Positions 8,201 through 13,693 of a stretch of 13,693 nucleotides of DNA are shown in pieces. A model generated the notes under the pieces. That model was not told the origin of the DNA, searched no databases, and was given only the letters and a program-made list of their open reading frames with translations. The stretch covers positions 1 to 13,693 of the forward strand of contig DAOWKX010000089.1 in assembly GCA_030639705.1 (NCBI GenBank), given 5' to 3'. Made by a program: the position numbers and the translations under genes. The stretch is from Candidatus Aminicenantota bacterium. GTDB lineage: Bacteria; Acidobacteriota; Aminicenantia; UBA2199. Every line of letters starts with the position of its first letter. Positions within the stretch are counted from its first letter, which is position 1.

Positions 8201-9054
8201 TCAAGCGATTTAAGATAAACCATAACCGGTGTCTGGTCGCTCGGGGATCTTCTTTTTTCAAGATAAGAAATAATCATATAGGTAATGTCCGATGAAACCA
8301 ATCGTTCCTTTCCGGGTGAGCCTCGAAATATTCTTGATTTTACCCTTTTAAAATTAAATTTAATGACCAGGTCATCACCGTCATCCAGACTCTTAATTCG
8401 GATAATATCATCTGATTTAATATCAATCTGGTGATTTTTTTGTACCAACTGTGACTGCAATTTACTGATTCGGGATATATCCAGGTGGGGGCAAATCAAT
8501 TGCACTGATTGATTCTGTCTTTTCAAGGCAATTAATTTCCCATCAAAAGCGATAGTAGACGGAATAACTCTGGATAACAGGTCCGGGGAGATCTCAATGA
8601 TTAAATCTCTCAGCAGTTTTATATCTGTTTTAGATACCATCCTGTCCCGTTTCTCTCCGGATGTCCATCCTCCGATATATTTAACCGTGTATGCAGAAGG
8701 TAAAACCTCATTGATCGGGCGCCGGAAAATTTCTTTATAAACATGGGTTTCCGGGCTTATTTTAACTAAGAATCCATGATCCTGAACCCGGAGAATATCA
8801 TGGTTATGAATTTCCACCGGTGTATTGACCCGTTCTCGGTTCAAGCGAAGATTTCTGATATAGGGTTTTAGTTTAAATCCATGGTCTTGATAAAATATTT
8901 TAAAAAGATGACCGAAGTCATAAAATTCTTCTAAATAAATAATTCGGGTGGCATCGGAGATATCGCGTGGAAAAGAAATGGACTGTAGGCGTAACAGTAT
9001 TAATGTTATTAAAATTATCAACACCAGCAGAAATATTGAAAAACTCTTTTTCAT
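5218..9054 (-). CDS. Class-B-like penicillin-binding protein (DD-transpeptidase), giant with accessory domains
   Basis: This protein cross-links peptidoglycan stem peptides on the outer face of the inner membrane. One N-terminal anchor helix (residues 4-22) precedes a long extracytoplasmic part. The transpeptidase domain is C-terminal: GLE at 765-767, IQLTINQDWHKI at 782-793 (the usual LTID..lQ strand), a vLMNPRGQILAAA strand (879-890), NRAW (919-922), the active-site PGSTAK with S930 and K933, the SYN triad at 1014-1016, a GQSDLQLSTLQNALVA helix (1119-1134) and KTGTAE at 1215-1220. No transglycosylase domain is seen, so glycan polymerisation would fall to the SEDS partner. Class B PBPs usually have 550-750 residues; this has 1278. 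The usual N-terminal R-G-x-I-x-D-R-x-G pedestal motif is absent. In its place are unfamiliar repeats (see separate entries). A coiled-coil insertion (about 792-870) splits the start of the catalytic domain. Start ATG at 9054 overlaps the SEDS stop TGA by 4 nt and has a GGAG 5 nt upstream, so the two are probably translationally coupled. Confidence 0.88.
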   Translation of the reverse strand: MKKSFSIFLLVLIILITLILLRLQSISFPRDISDATRIIYLEEFYDFGHLFKIFYQDHGFKLKPYIRNLRLNRERVNTPVEIHNHDILRVQDHGFLVKISPETHVYKEIFRRPINEVLPSAYTVKYIGGWTSGEKRDRMVSKTDIKLLRDLIIEISPDLLSRVIPSTIAFDGKLIALKRQNQSVQLICPHLDISRISKLQSQLVQKNHQIDIKSDDIIRIKSLDDGDDLVIKFNFKRVKSRIFRGSPGKERLVSSDITYMIISYLEKRRSPSDQTPVMVYLKSLDGQAVYRVSKNKETLFIGEKGLFLFDLMPDKLLDRQFIPDRIYEGGMMDIKELLDRRMVYRKNKNVYPVDLFFLKKLNNVFRDGLKKVEEYLKQNNIEWKSFIDETDFRNHVLKSEKIIQKMKRKRSWRRFCREIEKLNDPYFLKGVGIGINKNIDYTVFYRTGNMSWVPAENWTMDIPEVVGINAFYWGNLIKKSDGVEFKFQFKQRPSPFKFISVGDYAYSLDGKTYNKRNFFDGVQTVERMGRNRILFIRVSNLNRFNQDISEARLRVKINIQDSERQKRLLNSDESWESSIDLVNWNPVKIIPVKHYYGEKLEGALSIWYDEQWNPIFRGIKNRYFKKEFTLRFNPNQVSWTVRTPGEYLIWVNDRIIYAEKDFLKSLGIGKNTLILLVSKNGYLKKIPGSNLFVERENNIFLKQKQIRRAGFSKKNSHKRPDVVDVNRKKLAFDSEINGHHHRFFSSSAMGELESIIGSGKSESWGLEQVFSEIYEESQVEEIQLTINQDWHKIVVRNLKKKLNKNKDKEDMNPGYRNLKEQLKQAEKQLSLLRIGLIRRDNTRIQRIMENIIRLQTQIDKLKTEINRIKNHFYEASMVLMNPRGQILAAAFYPYDEKTMKELNGEIQKPYRAYEVPGLNRAWKWNYNPGSTAKILDSISFLYSHNLKNRVTGRFEFPFLRRLMDPSNNFSTFPGNDLKGCRMLNGKQVFFQLQNFRGHNIPPGFCSLTRAFAHSYNTYFAYMALHNNRMLTEDSSRYKKNSFFISKANIPIQQTYQDYPVLKFAEQLFFNQKIDLLTNLKHTDMAMKLRRMPYDSFMAIESRFPVNAYTPSDIAYYAIGQSDLQLSTLQNALVASSILNKGVLYYPAIIKSIKMKNPSDRGEKVIEPGPEQFKLTMFDPRIAVSIKKSMKTVVDSGTAGGVFSPELKKGRRFYAKTGTAETKFYKDHSLFVGFVSFRDGSQLIFSTIVPRSGTGAAVAGRLTAQVIKDIIDFEQKKQL
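6445..6681 (-). other. Coiled-coil insertion inside the transpeptidase domain of the PBP
   Basis: Between the LTINQDWHKI strand and the LMNPRGQILA strand, which in ordinary class B PBPs are separated by only about 20 residues, there are about 80 extra residues (792-870). They are charged and helical, with heptad-like hydrophobic spacing strongest from about residue 815 to 870 (NLKEQLKQAEKQL, IIRLQTQIDKLKTEI). This is seen directly in the translation; the coiled-coil assignment is pattern-based and not computed. Confidence 0.65.
7000..7611 (-). repeat. Two divergent beta-sandwich-like protein repeats within the PBP
   Basis: Residues about 482-545 and 620-685 share one pattern: an FKFQF or FKKEFTLRF strand, then a Y-x-x-S/W-L/V-D/N-G/D-K/R hairpin (DYAYSLDGKTY against EYLIWVNDRII), then a G-x-N-x-L-x-x-x-V strand (GRNRILFIRVSN against GIGKNTLILLVSKNG). 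This layout, with tryptophans before each copy, is typical of galactose-binding-like (CBM-type) beta-sandwich domains of glycosidases. The repeat is visible. The fold, and any sugar or wall binding, is inference. Confidence 0.4.
9051..9054 (-). promoter_or_regulatory. ATGA stop/start overlap coupling SEDS and PBP translation
   Basis: Reading minus, ATG (9054-9052) of the PBP gene overlaps TGA (9053-9051) of the SEDS gene. A GGAG Shine-Dalgarno lies 5 nt before the ATG, inside the SEDS coding end. Such overlaps commonly fix near-equal production of two proteins that act as a complex, which fits a SEDS-PBP pair. Confidence 0.8.
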
Positions 9055-12000
9055 CGTTTCTCCATATTATTAATTAACACCATGATTAAAAAAGCAAACG
9101 GGTAAGCAAAAAGCAACAACATATTATTTGAGTAGGAAAGAAATGGAAGGGGTTGACTCATGATTGGAAGTAATCCAACCACATAAAGGGCGGGAAAAAT
9201 GAATTGAGCGGAAAAAATAACGGTTAAAAATTCCAGAACATAACCATCCCACCGCAGGGGCCCATCTCTGAATCGGACCACCAGCCGGTGAATGGCTATT
9301 ACCAGCATTAACAGGGTCAAAAAAATAAACAATACACCTGTCATGCCCAGAACACTCACATACAGACTGAAACTCAAATCCTGTTCGATCAGGGGAACCT
9401 TTGCCGCTGATTCCAGTGCCTCGGCAGGTTTACCTAATAGACCGCATCCTTTCATCAACCATAAAGAATTTATGTACTGGTATGACAGATTATAATCACG
9501 CCAGGGATTCAACCAGGAACTGATCCTATCCCCTAATACTTTGGGTACCGATATATCAAAATGCCAGATAACGGCATTGGGAACAATCAATATAACCATC
9601 AGACAGACAGTGATGAATAGCTTACTCCGGGTTTTTAATTGTTGTGAGTATTTTCCGATCCATATTCTAAGTAATGCCACCATGATCATAAGGACTATAA
9701 CCAGAGTAAAAATTATATTAAACGGGCTTGAACTAAAAGGAAAGCAATAGTTGTTGATGTGAAAAACCGAAATAGACAATGTGGACAGGAGCAGGACAAT
9801 TAAGGTTATTTTAAATAAAATGGATTTTTTAATTTTGATGATGTGATACAGAAAAACAAATGAAAAAACTAACAGCGGAGAAAAATCTTTAAGAAAAACG
9901 ATCAGCAGTAAAAATGGAATTAAAACCAGTCCGTAAATCCACAGGACATTTAATTTCATTCCTTTATCAATCCGGCTGACCCAATCGGCAAAATAGACGG
10001 TTAACAGGATTTTTCCTATTTCCACCGGAAGAAAGAAAAATCCACCCACAGAAACTCCCAGCTCACCTCCCAGAAACACCTGAAGAACAATAAAAAAGAG
10101 GGATAACAAAAGTAACAAATCAGATGTGGTGATATAATCCCATCCCTGTTGATACAGCACTCTGCCCAGCCCAAAAAAAATCCTCTGGTTTTCGATTCGA
10201 TTCAGATGGGTGATGGGTTTTTCGTTTACATCCTTTAGAACCAGGGGATGATTATAGCTATTTTGATATTCATAAATTAAGTCTTTTCGGAGTCTGATTA
10301 GAAACACAAAAATAAAATACCCGATACCGATAAAAGCAAACAGCTTCGAAAGAGCAGACAGGAAAAGGAAAACAAATCCTATTAACAGGGGAACCAAAAA
10401 ATTTTTCTTTTTAAAAACCCGGTAAAAGAGAACCAGCAGTTTGTTGTATCGACTGATAATGAGCGAGGAAAACAATAAAACAATAAACCAAAATACTGCT
10501 CTGCTTCTAAATTTTTCAAAATTTTTAAGAAAGTAATTATTGTAAAGAGACAGAACACCTAACATGATATAGCCGAGACAGAGCATGAAATAGACAAAAT
10601 TAAAGACAAAAAAGTTTGAGCGATTGAGTAAATTGAATCTGAAAAAATGGAATCTACCAATGGTGAATCCAAACGCATTCATGATCCAGAATAACCAGAA
10701 AGAAACAATGATAAAAAACAGACCGGATGAATACATTGCATAGTTATCATTTTCTATCCTGGATATCACCACTGCATTACCTGACGAATCTTTTATTGTC
10801 ATTCGAATATTATTCTGAATGGTCTCATTGGAAATGGGATCAAAGTGATGAGGAAATTTCAGATAAATATAACTTTTCCCCGGTTTGACCTGATCCAGGG
10901 TATTGATGATGCCCTGGGTTTTATCCGAGGCCTTTATTCGTTCAGGATTCACAGGAGAAAAAAAAATCTTGTTTTTGGTGAAATTCAACAGGTACCGGGT
11001 GTATCCTAAAATTACCTCATGATCCTGTTGATATGCCAATTTACGGCTGTTCTCATCTAAATAGAACGAGATGTTTTCGCGCTTAATCAGTATGGAATTG
11101 GATCCTTTGGCACCCCGGTGGGTAAGGGTAAAATCACCTTTAATATTAATGATTTCCGGTAAAAAGAAAATAGAGATAAAGGAGAGAAGGACAAAAAAAG
11201 AAGCCGGTTTCCACCGGGTTCTTCTTCTTACCTGGATAAATAATATGAAGGGGATAAAACCCAAAAAAACAATCAATAGTGAAGAAAAAGAAACAAACCC
11301 GGCAAGAAACGGAAGTGAGACCAGCATGAAAACCAATAAGCCACCGTTAAACTGGTTTTTTAAATACAGATAGATAGCGACAGAAATTAACAAGACCGTT
11401 AAAAATACGATAAAGTAATAGATATTCAGGCCCATGAAGGTTGTGTTCATTTCATGGGCTAGCGTGGCAATAATTTTTGATTCCCGGGCTGGGAAAACCA
11501 TGGAATCAAATCCGGTTCTTATATCACTTCCAGGACCATACCTGAGTGTGATACTCTTGGTTAAAAAAGTGGGTATGGTAACGAGCTTGCCAACAGAATC
11601 TGATCTGCTGGTAATAGAAAGCGTGATGGATCTTCCCAATGGGTATTGCTGGTTAATCCGTATGACCCGAATTTTTTCATTCCCGTTGATCTCCACTTCG
11701 TCTCCCGTCCGGATTACTAATTTTCGTAAATATCTCCCGTTCACGTCCGCTTTTTTGGTCGCACTGATATTTTCAACTTTAAATGACTCCTCTTCCGGGA
11801 TTAATTTCAGGTGTGAACCATCCGCATAAACATTTTCAATGGTGATATCAGAATGTTCTTTATCATCACCAATGACAATACTTTTTTTATTCTTATCCAC
11901 ACTATAAATATATTTTTCAATGTAAAAAAAAGCCCCGGATTGGTAATCCCGGCAGAGTAAAAAAAAGAGTGTGAGCAAGACCATTGTGGACAACAGCATC

Positions 12001-12158
12001 CCCCAGAATGATCGCAGGGCAAAACCGGATTCATTGGATTCAACAACAGATTGGGAAGGATCAATTTTGTCTCCCCTTTTAAATAACAAAAAAAAATAAG
12101 ATAGAACCAGCCATAACATCCAGCAGCCATATAATATGATAACCATTATGAATTTCAT
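9051..12158 (-). CDS. SEDS (FtsW/RodA/SpoVE) polymerase with large N-terminal FHA-like extension
   Basis: SEDS proteins are integral membrane glycosyltransferases that polymerise lipid II into glycan strands together with a class B PBP. The C-terminal third (about residues 675-1030) carries the family signature: a GGELG..GGFFFLPVEIGKI segment (698-716), KDFSPLL (757-763), RISSWLNPW (878-886), SYQYINSLWL (892-901), P922 five residues before D927, which aligns with the catalytic loop-4 Asp of RodA, and GLLPIMSQPLPFLSYS (995-1010). Typical SEDS proteins have 370-450 residues; this has 1035. The extension holds two N-terminal TM helices (3-26, 50-69), a degenerate FHA-like domain (85-168), four more helices (245-336), a soluble domain (340-475) and further helices. 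Positive residues after helix 1 (KRGDK) and after helix 5 (RRRTRWK) place both soluble domains outside the cytoplasm. Oddities: LPVE replaces the usual QPSE, and SNN replaces the GGS after the last motif. Start ATG at 12158 has no clear SD. The stop TGA overlaps the PBP start. Confidence 0.85.
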   Translation of the reverse strand: MKFIMVIILYGCWMLWLVLSYFFLLFKRGDKIDPSQSVVESNESGFALRSFWGMLLSTMVLLTLFFLLCRDYQSGAFFYIEKYIYSVDKNKKSIVIGDDKEHSDITIENVYADGSHLKLIPEEESFKVENISATKKADVNGRYLRKLVIRTGDEVEINGNEKIRVIRINQQYPLGRSITLSITSRSDSVGKLVTIPTFLTKSITLRYGPGSDIRTGFDSMVFPARESKIIATLAHEMNTTFMGLNIYYFIVFLTVLLISVAIYLYLKNQFNGGLLVFMLVSLPFLAGFVSFSSLLIVFLGFIPFILFIQVRRRTRWKPASFFVLLSFISIFFLPEIINIKGDFTLTHRGAKGSNSILIKRENISFYLDENSRKLAYQQDHEVILGYTRYLLNFTKNKIFFSPVNPERIKASDKTQGIINTLDQVKPGKSYIYLKFPHHFDPISNETIQNNIRMTIKDSSGNAVVISRIENDNYAMYSSGLFFIIVSFWLFWIMNAFGFTIGRFHFFRFNLLNRSNFFVFNFVYFMLCLGYIMLGVLSLYNNYFLKNFEKFRSRAVFWFIVLLFSSLIISRYNKLLVLFYRVFKKKNFLVPLLIGFVFLFLSALSKLFAFIGIGYFIFVFLIRLRKDLIYEYQNSYNHPLVLKDVNEKPITHLNRIENQRIFFGLGRVLYQQGWDYITTSDLLLLLSLFFIVLQVFLGGELGVSVGGFFFLPVEIGKILLTVYFADWVSRIDKGMKLNVLWIYGLVLIPFLLLIVFLKDFSPLLVFSFVFLYHIIKIKKSILFKITLIVLLLSTLSISVFHINNYCFPFSSSPFNIIFTLVIVLMIMVALLRIWIGKYSQQLKTRSKLFITVCLMVILIVPNAVIWHFDISVPKVLGDRISSWLNPWRDYNLSYQYINSLWLMKGCGLLGKPAEALESAAKVPLIEQDLSFSLYVSVLGMTGVLFIFLTLLMLVIAIHRLVVRFRDGPLRWDGYVLEFLTVIFSAQFIFPALYVVGLLPIMSQPLPFLSYSNNMLLLFAYPFAFLIMVLINNMEKR

Positions 12159-12187
12159 GAGCGAGATTATCTAAGAGATTTGTCCCA

Positions 12188-13693
12188 TTAATTGATATTC
12201 TTTTTAAGCTGCACTGTTTTTAAGAAATCCTGGGCATCTCCTTTTAACTGGGATTCAATTACCAGAGGTAACACATATAAGAACACACGGTTTCCGATTA
12301 TCACCAGATCATTATTTTCCAATTGATGGTATTTAGAAAACCGCGGCAAAAGACTCATTTCTTTTTCACTGCATTGGGTTTTTATTTTCGATAAAAATGC
12401 CCGGTATTGCTCCAGATTGTTAGTTCCTGTAACTGAACCTATCTTTAAGGGCTGAATATCAGTTTTATTTAAATCTTCCGGTTTCAAAATGTAAATGGAA
12501 TTGGAGGTTGAGATATTGAAAATAATATAACCCTCGTCCCCTCTTTTTAAAAAAGCATGGTTTCTGGAAGAACCGATTCTCCAGAATTTATCCTTTGTTT
12601 TGTTTAATTTTATGGTATGTCCGGGAGTGGTTTGAAGAGGATCACGTCCGATTATATAATAATCAGATTGTAAGAAATTTTTTTCTTTTTTCGTACTCTT
12701 CAGTGACCATGCGAAATATAGTTTAATCTCATCATCTTTTATTCTTGACAGCAGGTCATCGGAAAAAGCATATTCATGTCCCCCTAAAATTTTAGAGAAA
12801 TCAATTTTTTCTCCGATTTTCTTTTTAAAAATTTTATTTTTCAAATCCGATGAAAAGATAGAAACCTGATTTTCAATACCGGAAGCCTGGAATTTTATAT
12901 AATTTTCTGCATCTCCTATATTCATGATATATGCCGGAATTTCATCTGTCTGGCCACCCGGTCTGGGCAGCAAGATCATTTCACTCAAGAAAAAGGGTAA
13001 GGCATCATAATCAATGGTCTCTTTTTCTTCCGACACTGTCTCTTTTCCGGATTCCTTTTCCTCCTGTTTTTCCATTTCTTCCAGAGACTTGATCTCACGG
13101 TTGATTTTTCCCCAGCTTAAGGTCTCGATAGAGGTTTCATCTTTTTCTTCCTGCTCATCTATGATCTCTGTTACCTCATATCCTTTTTCTGATTCATAGC
13201 GGATGGATATTTTTATATCCATTATATCCGGTTTCGAAATATATTCCGGATTGATGGAATATGAGAGCCTAACAAAATCCCTGCCGTACTCCTTGACGGG
13301 TTTTTTCACACAGACCGGAATATGTCGATTCTTTGAATCAGGGAAAAAACGAATATATTTACCATCATCATCAATTCGGAAACAGATATAACGGGAATTT
13401 TCCGAATCAAAAAATTCCGGGACGAATATGTTATGATACCATTCGCCACCGATATAAAAATAAGCACCTGAATTTTGCCGGTATTTAATCGGATAATCTC
13501 CCATCAGGTGAATTTTCTCGGTTTGAATACTGTTCTTAAATTTAAAAAACTCTACTTCGATGGTGGCAATGGTTTCATGTGACTTGAAATCGGTGATTTC
13601 ACCCTTTAATTCCTTTATCAACGGTGACTGATCATATTTAAAATTAATAAATCCACCGGCAATGATTAAAAACTCGGTTGATTTCAGTTGATA
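12188..13693 (-). CDS. FHA-domain protein, 5' end cut by window edge
   Basis: The reading frame stays open from the TAA at 12188-12190 to the right edge (501 codons visible). The TTG at 13619-13621 is therefore only an internal codon, and the true start lies outside the window. No membrane segment is visible, so the visible part is probably cytoplasmic. The first half (about 13690-13170) is beta-rich and unrecognised. Then comes an E/K-rich linker (about 13160-13010), another unrecognised stretch, and a C-terminal FHA domain (about 12664-12257). The FHA call rests on a YIIGRD strand, the phosphothreonine-binding signature SRNH at 12557-12568, a TSNSIYIL stretch in the place of the usual N-G-T loop, and a closing NNDLVIIGNRVFLYV strand pair. 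FHA domains bind phosphothreonine peptides. Next to SEDS and PBP genes it may link a Ser/Thr kinase to wall synthesis, as FhaA/FhaB do in Actinobacteria; that role is inferred. No kinase is in the window. Downstream gap to the SEDS gene is 29 nt. Confidence 0.8.
   Translation of the reverse strand, partial: YQLKSTEFLIIAGGFINFKYDQSPLIKELKGEITDFKSHETIATIEVEFFKFKNSIQTEKIHLMGDYPIKYRQNSGAYFYIGGEWYHNIFVPEFFDSENSRYICFRIDDDGKYIRFFPDSKNRHIPVCVKKPVKEYGRDFVRLSYSINPEYISKPDIMDIKISIRYESEKGYEVTEIIDEQEEKDETSIETLSWGKINREIKSLEEMEKQEEKESGKETVSEEKETIDYDALPFFLSEMILLPRPGGQTDEIPAYIMNIGDAENYIKFQASGIENQVSIFSSDLKNKIFKKKIGEKIDFSKILGGHEYAFSDDLLSRIKDDEIKLYFAWSLKSTKKEKNFLQSDYYIIGRDPLQTTPGHTIKLNKTKDKFWRIGSSRNHAFLKRGDEGYIIFNISTSNSIYILKPEDLNKTDIQPLKIGSVTGTNNLEQYRAFLSKIKTQCSEKEMSLLPRFSKYHQLENNDLVIIGNRVFLYVLPLVIESQLKGDAQDFLKTVQLKKNIN

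Noticed and set aside
11434..11829. A 131-codon plus-strand frame opposite the SEDS N-terminal part
   Set aside because: It is antisense to the FHA-like and following segment, with no recognisable domain; a shadow.

Overview
This window is a single co-directional run of genes, all read on the minus strand (transcription goes from high to low coordinates). G+C is roughly 40% by eye. The organism is a Gram-negative (diderm) bacterium: the window encodes an outer-membrane beta-barrel of the PorV/FadL-like type, a lipoprotein, Sec and Tat signal peptides and peptidoglycan synthases. The combination of a PorV-like barrel, a DUF6599 protein and a Tat-exported DUF362 protein recalls uncultured lineages such as Aminicenantes/Acidobacteriota relatives or FCB-group candidate phyla (Calditrichaeota, KSB1, Zixibacteria, Cloacimonadota). 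That placement is inference; no marker gene is present.

Region 1 (13693 down to 5218) is the striking part: a three-gene cell-wall cassette. It starts with an FHA-domain protein cut by the window edge at its 5' end. Next is a 1035-residue SEDS (FtsW/RodA/SpoVE) polymerase with a long N-terminal extension that contains a degenerate FHA-like domain, predicted to lie outside the cytoplasm, and a second extracytoplasmic domain. Last is a 1278-residue class-B-type penicillin-binding transpeptidase, whose start codon overlaps the SEDS stop codon (ATGA). The PBP keeps SxxK, SxN and KTG but has about 780 residues of unfamiliar material before its catalytic domain, and a roughly 80-residue coiled-coil insertion inside it. 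SEDS plus bPBP is the known glycosyltransferase/transpeptidase pairing, and FHA proteins beside such pairs are known in Actinobacteria. The oversized extracytoplasmic parts are what look new.

Region 2 (5158 to 3115) has a 63-residue very hydrophobic membrane protein, a secreted DUF6599 protein and a Tat-signal DUF362 protein, closely spaced.

Region 3 (3005 to 1) follows a 109-base gap carrying five 8-bp tandem units. It encodes a small NTF2-like lipoprotein, a PorV/FadL-like outer-membrane protein and a zinc carboxypeptidase (M14) that runs off the left edge. These are tightly packed, with a TAATG stop/start overlap between the last two, and all are envelope or secreted products.

No RNA gene, CRISPR array, insertion sequence or convincing terminator was seen. 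No stretch over 300 bases lacks a gene. Plus-strand open frames all lie opposite these genes or in short gaps and look like shadows.
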